Positions 27,019 to 36,600 of a stretch of DNA of 64,000 bases are shown here, in pieces. The stretch covers positions 84,884 to 148,883 of the forward strand of contig JAEUHG010000131.1 in assembly GCA_016795425.1 (NCBI GenBank), written 5' to 3'. The notes below the pieces were generated by a model. The model was not told the origin of the DNA, did no database searches, and was given only the letters and a program-made list of their open reading frames with translations. How positions within the stretch are numbered: position 1 is the first letter of the stretch; every line of letters starts with the position of its first letter. This DNA is from Verrucomicrobiales bacterium (GTDB lineage Bacteria > Verrucomicrobiota > Verrucomicrobiia > Limisphaerales > CAIMTB01). The position numbers and the translations under genes were made by a program.

Positions 27019-27720
27019 TCACACCGCAGCAAGCGAGTTCCTCCCCAAAACCAAACGCCTGGCCATGGCGATCACGGGCTCACTGGTGGGCCCCAGCGCC
27101 GGATGCGCGCCTTCCGCCTCCGTCAACCAAAGGGCCCCAGCCCGTCCGCCAACAGGCCACACCCCGGCTGGCAAGCCCGCCGATGCCGCGACCGCCGCGT
27201 CCACGGCTTCACATCCCACGCAAACGGCCGCTTCGGCGTCCCCATCTCGAATCCACTCCGTCGCTTCAGCCAACGCCGCACTCTGGTCGTCAACCACGCC
27301 CATGAGGCACAGCGCCGGCCCCTTCAGGCGGTAACGAATGCAAACCTCACCAATCAGGGTGCTCGGCAAGGTGTACGCAAACAGACTCGGCCGCGTCGTC
27401 TGCAAAAAACGGACATCTGTGTCGATTGAGCCAACACAGGTTTCAAGGCAGACCCCCACCGCCGCGCGCCGCTCCTCCGGCATGGAGTCCCAGTCCACTC
27501 GCAGGATCTCCACCGCCATCAGCCCCAGGCGGCACATCGGATCCATGCGCGCGAATCGCGAGGGATCGGTATCGCTCACCATCGACCAGTGGATTCCCTC
27601 CAGTTCGCCGCGATGCGCCGACACCTCCAACGACGACGGCCACGGATGGAGACCCGTTTGATCGTTGCCCCATCCATCAGGTCCAAGGTAGCTCGCCGCG
27701 GCGACAACCGAACGCCTCAT
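27019..27720 (-). CDS. Short ketosynthase-like protein without catalytic residues
   Basis: A 233-aa protein that matches only part of a thiolase-fold ketosynthase: 'YTLPSTLIGEVCIRYRLKGP' corresponds to the 'xPSxxxGEVaIRxxLxGP' segment, followed by 'GDAEAAVCVGCEAVDAA'. The Cys-His-His triad cannot be found, and the length is about half a normal ketosynthase. Similar short proteins sit next to ketosynthases in aryl-polyene and flexirubin clusters. It may stabilise or partner the 400-aa ketosynthase, with which it shares an ATGA overlap. Catalysis is unlikely. Confidence 0.7.
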   Translation of the reverse strand: MRRSVVAAASYLGPDGWGNDQTGLHPWPSSLEVSAHRGELEGIHWSMVSDTDPSRFARMDPMCRLGLMAVEILRVDWDSMPEERRAAVGVCLETCVGSIDTDVRFLQTTRPSLFAYTLPSTLIGEVCIRYRLKGPALCLMGVVDDQSAALAEATEWIRDGDAEAAVCVGCEAVDAAVAASAGLPAGVWPVGGRAGALWLTEAEGAHPALGPTSEPVIAMARRLVLGRNSLAAV

Positions 27721-28919
27721 CGGTGACTCCTCTCGAAGACCAAGGCGGCGTTGGTGCCGCCGAATCCGCTGTTCACCTTCATTATGGTTCTCAGCCCGGG
27801 CTTGGGTGTCGGTTTCAAGATCATCGATGCGGGTGCCACCGGGTCCAATTCCCCTAAGCGCGGCGTTCCAGGCAGCAGACCCAACTCCATCGCCCGAACA
27901 CAAATGATCGATTCCAGCACTCCCGCCGCTCCCAAGGTGTGTCCCAAGGCCCCCTTGCTGGCTACCACCGATGGCATTGGATCCGGGAATACGGTTCGAA
28001 AGGCCAACGATTCCATCGCGTCATTGTACGGCGTTCCCGTCCCATGCGCATGCAGGCAATCCACTTCCCGGCCAGGACGGCCCGCCTTCGCCAGGGCCCG
28101 GTTCATCGCCAAGGCGAGGCCCGCGCCATCCCGCGACGGTCCGGTGAGATGGTTCGCGTCGTTGCTGATTCCCCATCCAATCAACCGCGTGCCCGGCACG
28201 TCCCGATCGCCACGCATCAACACCATCGCACCCGCCCCTTCACCAAGACTCAGACCGACCCGGCGACGGTCGAAAGGACGACACCCTTCCGGGTCCATGG
28301 ATTTCAGCGAGGCAAAGCCCGCCACCACAAAGGCGGACAGCACATCAACCCCGACAACATGCACCACGTCGGCCTGCCCTCGTTGAATCATCGCGGCCCC
28401 CTGGCGCAGTGCCAACAAACCGGAAATGCACGCCGCAGAAACGCATTGCACCGGACCCGTCACGCCCAAGGCCAGCGCACAGTCTCGGGCGAACCGGCCG
28501 GGTTGCACCCGCGCCAGGGCCGCCTCGGAGACCGGCTCCTTCCAAATCCACCGCTCCAACGCATCGATGCTGGCCTTGGTGGTCGACACCACCAACCCCT
28601 GACGTCGCGACGGTGTCCGTTGCAGGAACTCACCCGCTTGTTCGAATGCCTCCCGCGCCGCCATCGTCGCCATTCGGAAAGCCCGATCCTCGCCGACCTC
28701 GGGAAGTCGATCGCACGCCCGGTCCACGACGCTTTCCGGCACCCGACCCGCCACCAACCGTTGCATTCCGTGGCCGGGCCCCATCCGGACCTCCACGGGG
28801 AACAAACCGCTTTCACCCTTTCGAAGAGACTCATCCAGGACCCCGATACCGGCGCCGAGCGCTGTCACCGCGCCGCATCCCGCCACATTTACGGACGCTC
28901 GCTCAGTGGCGGTCTCCAT
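27717..28919 (-). CDS. Beta-ketoacyl-ACP synthase (FabF/FabB type)
   Basis: A 400-aa enzyme with a complete triad: Cys in 'CVSAACISGLLA', His in 'LHAHGTGTPYND', His in 'SKGALGHTLGAAG'. The glycine-rich end 'NSGFGGTNAALVFE' is also present. It condenses malonyl-ACP with an acyl or aryl-acyl chain. With the KS-CLF fusion it gives the cluster two active condensing enzymes, one possibly used for the first extension of the aryl starter. ATG 28919 has GGAGG 4 nt upstream; ATG 28931 is the alternative. It overlaps both neighbouring genes. Confidence 0.9.
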   Translation of the reverse strand: METATERASVNVAGCGAVTALGAGIGVLDESLRKGESGLFPVEVRMGPGHGMQRLVAGRVPESVVDRACDRLPEVGEDRAFRMATMAAREAFEQAGEFLQRTPSRRQGLVVSTTKASIDALERWIWKEPVSEAALARVQPGRFARDCALALGVTGPVQCVSAACISGLLALRQGAAMIQRGQADVVHVVGVDVLSAFVVAGFASLKSMDPEGCRPFDRRRVGLSLGEGAGAMVLMRGDRDVPGTRLIGWGISNDANHLTGPSRDGAGLALAMNRALAKAGRPGREVDCLHAHGTGTPYNDAMESLAFRTVFPDPMPSVVASKGALGHTLGAAGVLESIICVRAMELGLLPGTPRLGELDPVAPASMILKPTPKPGLRTIMKVNSGFGGTNAALVFERSHR

Positions 28920-29401
28920 TGGGCCTCCCATGACTTAAGCCGTTCCTCCATGAAGTCCGGCCAACCCAGGAGCAGTTCGCCCTGGGGAGTGGTGAACGCC
29001 TGCCGCGTCTCCGCACGCGCCAACAGCACGCCGTCGGTGGCGCGCCGAACCTCGTAGTCGAAATCCAGCCGAGCGCAATCCGTCTTCAGCAATCGCGCGG
29101 TCACCGTCAAAACGTCGTCCATCAACGCTGGAGCCAAATAATCCATGGCCAGGTGAACCACCGGAATCGCCACTCCCCGCTCGCGAAACAACGGGTAGTC
29201 CACCCCATAACGCCGCCCGAAAGCCCGGCGCCCATCCTCAAGATAGGCCACATAGTGTCCATGCCAGACAATCCGCAGCGTATCCACCTCTTGGAATCGC
29301 ACCTGGACCGCCACCGACTCCTCCAAAAACGGCCGCACCCATGCTCCGCATCCGATGGAACCCATCTTCAGTCCTCGACTGTTGGCCGGATGACGGTTCA
29401 T
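28889..29401 (-). CDS. Hotdog-fold acyl-CoA/ACP thioesterase (4HBT type)
   Basis: A 170-aa hotdog protein. 'VRFQEVDTLRIVWHGHYVAYLEDGR' is the 4HBT signature with the catalytic Asp and the 'HxxYxxxxE' helix, followed by 'FDYEVRRATDGVLLARAETR'. YbgC-like thioesterases recur in aryl-polyene clusters, where they may release or edit the polyene acyl chain. Start and upstream stop are joined as TGATG at 29399-29403, which argues for coupled translation with the LpxL-like gene. An ATG at 29365 is also possible. Confidence 0.85.
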   Translation of the reverse strand: MNRHPANSRGLKMGSIGCGAWVRPFLEESVAVQVRFQEVDTLRIVWHGHYVAYLEDGRRAFGRRYGVDYPLFRERGVAIPVVHLAMDYLAPALMDDVLTVTARLLKTDCARLDFDYEVRRATDGVLLARAETRQAFTTPQGELLLGWPDFMEERLKSWEAQWRPPLSERP

Positions 29402-30372
29402 CAGTGCGCGGAACCTGCCAAACCCTGCCCGCCCGTGCCAGCCGAGGGCGTTTCCCAGAACGGAAAGTAATTGTGCCACTGATAGGGATAGGCGCGCGCC
29501 ACCGCGGCCAATCGGTCCGCATAGCGCGCCACCAAAGGCGCGACGGCGGCAACCCCGCCCCGCAACGCCGCACGTTCCACATACTCCGCGGGATAGGTGA
29601 AGAAACGGTAACGCCCCCACCGTTCGCGCACGGCGAAGACCTGAAACAGGGGCGCACCCGTGGCCGCGGCCAGGAGGAAAGGCCCCGTCGGGAACCGGGC
29701 GGAGCCGCCGAGAAATGGAACTGCGCAGTCGGCGCCGCCAAATGTTCGATCTCCCAATAACGCCACGATCTCTCCTCTCCGCACCGCCGCCGCGATGGGG
29801 ATGCTCCTCAGGGGATGGCCGTCGGTGGTCAGGAACCGGAACGACCGGGTGTCCAACGCGTCATGGTACAGCCGCTTCAATCGCGCTTCGTCCTTGTCCA
29901 GCACCACCACATTCACCGGCGCTCCCAGTCGCCCCAACAAATGCCCGCCGATCTCCCAACTCCCCAGGTGGGCACCCACCAGGATGATCCCCTTTCCTTT
30001 CCCCAACTGCTCCACGAACTGGGGCTCGCCGTCGAACTGGCACTCCATGGCTACCTTCCCCGAAATCACGGCCAGCCGATCCAGCAGCGTCACGCCGAAG
30101 GAGAAAAAATGCCGATAGACGCGCCAGGGTCTCCGCCACCACGAACAGGTTCCCAAGACGCGATCCAGGAAATCCGCCGAACTTCGGTATGCCACGCGGT
30201 TGGTCAGCGTAAAGTACGCCGCCACCACTACCAGCCACGCATACGCCCACCGAAGTCCGAAACGCCGCACCAACTGGATGAAAAACCAGTTGCCCCAATA
30301 CCCGCCTCGACTCCTTCCCGACCATTTCAACGATCCTCCGGTTGAGGCCGGATCTTCTGCCGTTGTTGTCAC
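29401..30372 (-). CDS. LpxL/HtrB-like lysophospholipid acyltransferase
   Basis: A 323-aa protein with an N-terminal membrane segment (WAYAWLVVVAAYFTLTN) and the LpxL family HxxxxE site in 'VGAHLGSWEIGGHLLGRLG'. Later come 'VALLGDRTFGG' and 'RFPTGPFLLAAATGAPLFQV'. Such acyltransferases add an acyl chain to lipid A. Cluster-borne relatives are proposed to move the aryl-polyene chain onto a lipid carrier. It overlaps the lyase gene by 4 bp (ATGA) and the thioesterase gene by 1 bp. The exact acceptor is unknown. Confidence 0.85.
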   Translation of the reverse strand: MTTTAEDPASTGGSLKWSGRSRGGYWGNWFFIQLVRRFGLRWAYAWLVVVAAYFTLTNRVAYRSSADFLDRVLGTCSWWRRPWRVYRHFFSFGVTLLDRLAVISGKVAMECQFDGEPQFVEQLGKGKGIILVGAHLGSWEIGGHLLGRLGAPVNVVVLDKDEARLKRLYHDALDTRSFRFLTTDGHPLRSIPIAAAVRRGEIVALLGDRTFGGADCAVPFLGGSARFPTGPFLLAAATGAPLFQVFAVRERWGRYRFFTYPAEYVERAALRGGVAAVAPLVARYADRLAAVARAYPYQWHNYFPFWETPSAGTGGQGLAGSAH

Positions 30373-31943
30373 GGGCGTGGTGGGCGTGCCGTCAAAAGGT
30401 CCAGACCAGCTTCCGGCGATGACAACCAGTCGCGAACCCGGGCCAAGTCCTCAAAAAGCGGTCGATCGACGGTCAGGCGAGCGGAATGTCCCCGGATTCT
30501 GCGCCGGAACTCGGCGTAGCGGCTGCCACAAAAATCCTCCGGCCGCAGATCCGCCGCCTGTGCCAGGGCCAGGGATTGGATCGCCACCAACTTCCAAGTC
30601 TTGGCGACGAGATCCCGCGTCATCCGGGCTGAAATCGTCCCCATGCTGACCACGTCCTGATTGTTGGCATTGGTGGGAATGGTCTGCACCGACGCCGGGG
30701 CGCTGAGCAAACGGCATTCGGCAGCCAGCGAGGTCGCCAGCAACTGGACCCCCATGAATCCCGAGTTCAGTCCCGGGTCGGCACCGGTAAGCAGCGGCGG
30801 CAATCCGGCGCTGTACCGCCAATTCACCAGTCGTTCCAGTTGCCGTTCCACCAGGAGGGCACACTTCGCCAATCCGATGCGCAGGTAGTCGCACGCCATG
30901 GCGATCTGTTGTCCGTAGAAATTGCCGCAGTGAATAATCGACTCGGTCTTTGGAAAAGCCAGGGGGTTGTCCGTCGATGCGTTCAACTCGCGGTTCACCA
31001 CTTCTTCGATGTGCCACAGCGCCTCCTGGAACGCCCCCAGGATCTGCGGTGCGCAACGCACCGAGTAAGGATCCTGGATCTCCAAACCAGGATCCACCGG
31101 CTTGGCGTCGGACCCCCAATGATGTTCGTCAATCTCCTGCCGATACCGCGGATGGGTGCGCAGATGGCCCGCGATGCGGTGCGCGACCAGGGATTGCCCC
31201 CGAAAGCCACGCGCCCAGTGCACTTGTTCGCAGAGGACTTCCGGCGAGGAACCCAACGCCTGAAACAGGCACGCGGTTAGAAACTCCATCCAACTCAGCA
31301 GCACTGCCGCCTCGTAGGTCGCCAGGCCCGCCAACGCCGCCATCACCGATGTCCCGTTCACCAGTGCCAACCCCTCCTTGCATTCCAACGTCACCAACTC
31401 CAACCCGTGCCGCGCCAACGCCGCCGCCGCCGCCTCGCGTCCCTGCGACGTCCGAACATGACCCAATCCCACCAACATGCGCGCCATGTGCGCCAAAGGC
31501 GCCAGGTCTCCACTGGCACCGACCGATCCTTCACACGGTATCTCCGGCAATACGCCCGCGTTCAACGCTCCCAGCAGACGCTCCACCACTTCCGGCCGAA
31601 TCCCGGAAAACCCCCGTGCCAGGGCGTTCGCCCGTGCCACCAGAATGGCCCGAGTCTCCGCCTCCGAGAACAAGGCCCCCTGTCCCACCGAGAGATGATG
31701 CAGAAGATTGAGTTGATGCTGCCGAAGGTCCTCCATCGGAACCCGCGTTCCGCTCAGCGGTCCGAAACCGGTGTTGATCCCGTACACGGCCCGCGGCTCC
31801 GCCGCCACCCTCTCGACCAGGGCCCGGCTCTCCCGCATCCGCACCACCGATCCCGCGGACAACCGGCAGGAAACGGCGGTCGTCGCCGCCAACCAGAGGT
31901 CTCCGATCACCAAATGGTGCCCGTCCAGTTCGAGGGGCTGCAT
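30369..31943 (-). CDS. Aromatic amino acid ammonia-lyase (HAL/TAL family), probably tyrosine ammonia-lyase
   Basis: A 524-aa member of the histidine/phenylalanine ammonia-lyase family. The self-made MIO electrophile comes from A143-S144-G145 in 'GSVGASGDLAPLAHMA', with the catalytic Tyr in 'VYGINTGFGPL'. The selectivity region reads 'LNLLHHLSVGQG'. The His-Leu pair at 83-84 is as in tyrosine ammonia-lyases such as that of Rhodobacter, whereas histidine lyases usually have Ser-His there. It would make 4-coumarate, the aryl starter of a flexirubin-type pigment. No other histidine-degradation gene is near. The ATG at 31943 fits the family start; TTG 31979, overlapping the upstream stop as TTGA and preceded by AAGGGA, is possible. 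Confidence 0.85.
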   Translation of the reverse strand: MQPLELDGHHLVIGDLWLAATTAVSCRLSAGSVVRMRESRALVERVAAEPRAVYGINTGFGPLSGTRVPMEDLRQHQLNLLHHLSVGQGALFSEAETRAILVARANALARGFSGIRPEVVERLLGALNAGVLPEIPCEGSVGASGDLAPLAHMARMLVGLGHVRTSQGREAAAAALARHGLELVTLECKEGLALVNGTSVMAALAGLATYEAAVLLSWMEFLTACLFQALGSSPEVLCEQVHWARGFRGQSLVAHRIAGHLRTHPRYRQEIDEHHWGSDAKPVDPGLEIQDPYSVRCAPQILGAFQEALWHIEEVVNRELNASTDNPLAFPKTESIIHCGNFYGQQIAMACDYLRIGLAKCALLVERQLERLVNWRYSAGLPPLLTGADPGLNSGFMGVQLLATSLAAECRLLSAPASVQTIPTNANNQDVVSMGTISARMTRDLVAKTWKLVAIQSLALAQAADLRPEDFCGSRYAEFRRRIRGHSARLTVDRPLFEDLARVRDWLSSPEAGLDLLTARPPRP

Positions 31944-31975
31944 ACGAGGCTTGGAGCCGGAGAGGTTCGATTCGG

Positions 31976-32623
31976 TCAACGCGATCCCTTTTTCGAAGGC
32001 GTCGCCAACACGGCCGGCCACCGGATTTCGTCCGCGACTTTCTTGATGACTCCGAACCAGTAGTTGCGAAATCCGAAGCCTCCTGCCTTACCCACCCTGC
32101 GTTCGGACGACAGTATCTCCCGACTGCCCAAGTCGAAGTAAACGACATACACCGCCCCATTGACCGTAGGTTTGATCAGTCGATCCACCACGAACACCAG
32201 GCCGACGCCCTCCTTGGCCGTGAGACGATAATCCCGCACCGCCGCCGCCAGATCCGCCGTCGTGATGTGCGACTTGTCGATCACATCGTCAACGCCGCCG
32301 AAGGGAATCACCTGCTTGGAGTTCGCCTTCGCGTTCACCTCGGGCAAACCCTGGAGATCCATGATGACCGGATGCCGCAATCGTTCCGAAAGCTTCTCCA
32401 CACGTTCCTGCACAAAGAGCGCATTCCACGCCTCCAACATTCCGGGAAAAATCGCCACGGGATCTCGGAAATCGTTCGGTCCAATGAATCGCGTCATCGA
32501 ATAATCAATGCCGACCCACACCACCGGGCGGGCCTCGCGGGTGTCCGACGCGGCCTCAGACTCAAAGACCGCCGTTGAAGCGAGTAACAGCAGGATCCCC
32601 ACCACCCTTGAAATGACCTTCAT
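31976..32623 (-). CDS. Exported protein of unknown function, first gene of polyene operon B
   Basis: A 215-aa protein with a clear signal peptide (MKVISRVVGILLLLASTAVF, cleavage near SEA|AS). The mature part shows alternating strands and helices, for example 'VVWVGIDYSMTRFIGP' at the start and 'GVGLVFVVDRLIKPTVNGAV' and 'VYFDLGSREILSSERRVGKA' later. I do not recognise a named family. It is the first gene of operon B, 32 bp from the lyase ATG or overlapping its possible TTG start, so it may be a periplasmic accessory of pigment export. The frame stays open to 32752, but a signal peptide argues for 32623. Confidence 0.6.
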   Translation of the reverse strand: MKVISRVVGILLLLASTAVFESEAASDTREARPVVWVGIDYSMTRFIGPNDFRDPVAIFPGMLEAWNALFVQERVEKLSERLRHPVIMDLQGLPEVNAKANSKQVIPFGGVDDVIDKSHITTADLAAAVRDYRLTAKEGVGLVFVVDRLIKPTVNGAVYVVYFDLGSREILSSERRVGKAGGFGFRNYWFGVIKKVADEIRWPAVLATPSKKGSR

Positions 32624-33003
32624 ATGCGGTCCGATCAGCGTCTCAATCCGTGACAAAATCTGACAAGCCCTTTCTCCCCGCCCGCCCAACGTCATGCACC
32701 CGGGTTGGAACCTTGACTTGAAATTCACCACACCTACTGTGCCGCCAGCCACGCCCGAACCGCCACCGGATCTGGGACTTCCTCGGTGTCACGCTCCCGA
32801 TCCAATGCCGAAGCGGGCGCACGCCACGGATCCTCGTGTCTTTCCATGAACTGCTGGACCCGGCCCACCTCGTCGCAGCGCAACGAGGCCCACCTGACTG
32901 GACCCCTTTCCAATCCGGTGGACCCGGTCTCGCCGCGACGGGGCAATCCCGCCCTGGTTCATGGTCCCGATGCGTGTCCGGTTTCTGAAAAGCTCAACTT
33001 CCC
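32624..33003. promoter_or_regulatory. Divergent intergenic region between polyene operon B and DUF4410 gene
   Basis: This 380-bp stretch should hold promoters for the minus-strand operon B and the plus-strand DUF4410 gene. On the plus strand TTGACT (32713-32718) and TACTGT (32735-32740) are 16 bp apart, a fair sigma70-like match. A 70-codon minus-strand frame at 32734-32946 is present but has no recognisable features, so I do not call it. Confidence 0.35.
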
Positions 33004-33639
33004 ATGAATACCCAAAGAACTTCCCGCTCTCTCGTCGCCATGGTGCTCAGTCTCGCGTTGTCCTCGGCCTTCTTCACCCACTTGGCTGTGGCCGACGACA
33101 AGGAATCCAGTTCCAAGTCCAAAGCCAAGGAGAAGAAGGAATCCAAGGCTCACAAGGACCGCGCTTACGCCGCCGATCCGCCGACGGTGAAGTTCGGTGA
33201 ATTCAAGTCGGCTGAAATCAAGGCCACCAGTCTCTCACCCAAACACGCCAAAAGTAAGGGCAACCAGGAATCCGCGCGCAAAATCGACGAGATGCTGCTG
33301 AGCGGCCTCAAGGCCCACTGGCCCAATATCACCGTCATCCCCGCCGGCGGAGAGTTCTCCAAGAACGCCGAACGCACGCTCCAGATCACGCCCATGATCG
33401 AGGACATCCGTTTGGTGGGAGTCGGGACCCGAATCATGATCGGCGTCATGGCGGGCGGTTCCGATATCGTCATGCACGTCGACTTCCGCGACAGCTCCAC
33501 CGGCCAGATCATTGGTCATCCCGACTTCTGGAAGGGCAACAACGCATGGTCGGGAGGCGTTTCCTGGGGAGCCACCGACAATCAAATCCGCGATGCCGTT
33601 GTCGGCCAGATCCTCCAGTACACGAGCGCGAACAAATAG
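33004..33639 (+). CDS. DUF4410-type exported protein
   Basis: A 211-aa protein with a signal peptide (SLVAMVLSLALSSAFFTHLAVA). A Lys/Ser-rich linker (KSKAKEKKESKAHKD) is followed by an alpha/beta domain with 'SARKIDEMLLSGLKAHWPNI', 'RTLQITPMIEDIRLVGVGTR' and 'DFRDSSTGQIIGHPDF', as in DUF4410 proteins. Its role is unknown; members are predicted periplasmic or outer-membrane-associated. It is transcribed opposite to the polyene operons on both sides and ends 13 bp from the end of the MMPL gene. Confidence 0.7.
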   Translation: MNTQRTSRSLVAMVLSLALSSAFFTHLAVADDKESSSKSKAKEKKESKAHKDRAYAADPPTVKFGEFKSAEIKATSLSPKHAKSKGNQESARKIDEMLLSGLKAHWPNITVIPAGGEFSKNAERTLQITPMIEDIRLVGVGTRIMIGVMAGGSDIVMHVDFRDSSTGQIIGHPDFWKGNNAWSGGVSWGATDNQIRDAVVGQILQYTSANK

Positions 33640-33652
33640 TCCGCCGCGAAGC

Positions 33653-36600
33653 TCAGTCGTCTGCCATCTCCAGGATGAACAGCCGGTTGGATCCGAGCCC
33701 CATGTGCTCGCATCGCTGGACCCGGTCAAATCCCGCCTCGCGGAACAACTCGAGATGGCCCTGCTCCGTCTCGAAATGAAGCCCCTCGCGCGTCCGATGC
33801 CGTCCGGTCCCCACGGCGATCATCTCCAGCGCGGCGGTGACCCGGTGGGCGCCTGACTCCGACCGACAGGCGTCCCTCACCAACACCCGCCCGCCCGGTG
33901 CCAACGACCGTCGCGCTGCGCGCAACAGTTCCAGTTTCGCCGGACGCGTGAGGTAATGGAGAACGTCAAAGAGCAACACCGCGTCGGATTCCGGAAAATC
34001 GGAATTGCCCATGAGATCGCCGTGCTCGAACCGGACGCGCGCGTTTCCTCGCGCGGAGGCCCGAGCGACCTGCAACTTTACCGCGTCATGGTCGATGCCG
34101 AGAGCCGTGCGATCGCCATGCTCCAATGTCAGCCAATGGGCCATCACCCCATATCCGCAGCCGAGATCCAGAATGCGTGCCGCTGACGGAATCCATTCGT
34201 CCATTCGACGAAACATCGGGTCCATCCGCATCTTCCAGTACACGAACTGAGTCACCCAGGGCCCCTGCCAATCATAGAGTCGGCGAACCCGCTCCGACCG
34301 TGTCCCGCCTCGCATCGACCTCCTCGGCTCGCGCCGCACCAGCGCTTCCATGCCGGTCGGCACCAGGAACAACGTCGCAAGCAGACTGAAACTGATGCCC
34401 ATGACAGCTGTGCAACCCACCGAAAACAGGGCTGGATGCCGCGCCAGGATCAAGACTCCGACCCCTACCAACGTGGTCAGTGCACACAGTGTCACTGCGC
34501 CGCCGGTCGATGCCGCCCGTTCCTCCTTCCCCCGCATTGGTTCCAATGCTGCCAACACCAGAAACAGACTGTAGTCACCACCCACGCCGATCACGAACAC
34601 CACGAAAATGAAATTCGCCATGTCGATGGGAATGCCCGCCCAACCTTGAACCCCCAGCGTCCACAGGATGCCGATGAGCAGGGGGAGCAGGGTGATTCCC
34701 ACCAGGACCACACGCCCCAGAAGCAAAAACAACAGCACGGCGTTCAACAAACCCGTCCACAGCGCAAATCGGGGAAGCGCGCTCGAGGCAACCCGCGAGA
34801 GTTCCTCCGCCATGGCCGCCCGGTTCGCTACACGCGCGTCCGGAACCTCCCGCCGAATGGCCTCCCGAACGGCACCGAGCATCGCCAGGTCCGGCACCTT
34901 CACCGGCGTACTCAGGTACGTCCTTCCTCCGTCCTCCTTCCAATAGTCCGCCACCAAATGTTCCATCGCCTCGGGTACCCCCGCCCACGGCTGGATCTCC
35001 TGCGGTCCGGCGCGCAACCGATCGAGGAACGGACGAAAGGCATCCGCTCGAAAACCCAGTCGAGCCCCGGCCCTCGACAATCCTTCATGCACGGCGTCCA
35101 GACGTTCCTTCGTCCAGAACTCGCTCCAGGCCTGGCGATGTTCGGAGCGTGTTGCCGCCGAAGGCACCAAGGATGCCACGGAAGAGTAGGTCTCCACTCG
35201 GCCTTCGCCCGACAATCGCCGCAGCACAGCCTCCACCCGCTCGTACTTCCGTAATGCCTCCTCGGCAGTGCTGCCATCCACCACCACCAAGGTCAGTGAC
35301 AGCGCCTGGCCCCAGATCCTGCGTATCAACTCCTCATCCTCCTGGGTTTCGCGCTTCACTCCATTCAGGCGCTGAAGATCGCCGTCAAATCGCAACCGGA
35401 CCACGCCCACGACGCACAGGGCACTCCATCCGGCGATCACCGGCAGGATCCACTTCCAGTAGCGGCCCCGCCACTGGAACAACCGTTCCATGAACGCCGT
35501 CAGGGGCAGCCGCGGATCGATGGCGGCACCGCCGGATTTTCTCCCCACCGGCACCAGAATCGGTAGCCACACGATCGTCAACAGGGCCGCCAACATCACT
35601 CCGATCGAACCAAAAGCCCCCAGGTGCCGATGCCCCATCACCGGTGACATCAACATCACCAGAAAGGCGACGCTCGAAGTGAGGGAACCGAACAGGATCG
35701 CGGGAATGAGTTGCCCCACCGCGCGCGCAAAGGACGCGCGGTCGCGCAGGGGCGCATCGTCACTTTCGTACAGCACATAGCTCCCGTAATCCACGGTCAC
35801 TCCGGCCAATATGCTCCCGCACCCCAGCGCCACCGCCGAAACCGTGTCCGCCACCCCATGCATCGCCACCATCGCCCCCATGATTCCCAGCGCGGTCGGC
35901 GCCAGACTCAGCGGCGCCAGCCAGCGGCGCCTGAACGTGGACATCACCAACAGCGCAATCAGGCCCGTTGACACCGCGCTCGTGACGGCGATGTCTCTGC
36001 GAATCAATTCGGCGTTGTCGACGGAAGCGCGATGCGCCCCAGTTACGGCGACGCGCACCCGGCCCTCTGGAAAGGCGCGCTCCACCTCTCGCGCCGCCGA
36101 CAGGACCTGATCCAGCAACACCGCCCCTTTTCCGACTTCCGAAGAGCGAAAGAGCGGCGCGGCACTCACGAGGACATGGCGGCCGTCGGAACTCGTGATT
36201 CGGCCTTCCACGATGCGAGCATCGCCAAATCCCGCCTGCAGGGACCGCAGACGTTCCGCCACCAGGTTTCCCAATCCCACCGGGTCACTCGCGGCCACTT
36301 CCTTCAGCACCATTCCCTGGGGTTGAGACATCGCCTGCTTCAGCCAGACCAGACGTTCCTCGATAGCCGCCGCGCTCAAGCGGGTTTCGGTGGCGCGCAA
36401 GGCCCCCGCATCCATCAGCTCCGGCAACCGCCGCTGCAATTCCTCATACACTTCCCTCCAGTCCGCGGTATCGAAGGTATCCCGGACGTCTTCCAGGCCG
36501 GGCATCGCCCGTAATGCGGCGGACATGCGGTCGGCCGCCTCCGCCAGCATCTGCGGATTCGCCTCCGCCGTGCCGATGTCGACGAACAAACGGTCAGCCT

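Noticed and set aside
31976..32752. Longer version of the exported protein starting at 32752
   Set aside because: The extra 43 residues hide a clear signal peptide that begins at the ATG at 32623.
32734..32946. Minus-strand frame of 70 codons
   Set aside because: No signal peptide, motif or ribosome-binding site, and it occupies what should be a promoter region.
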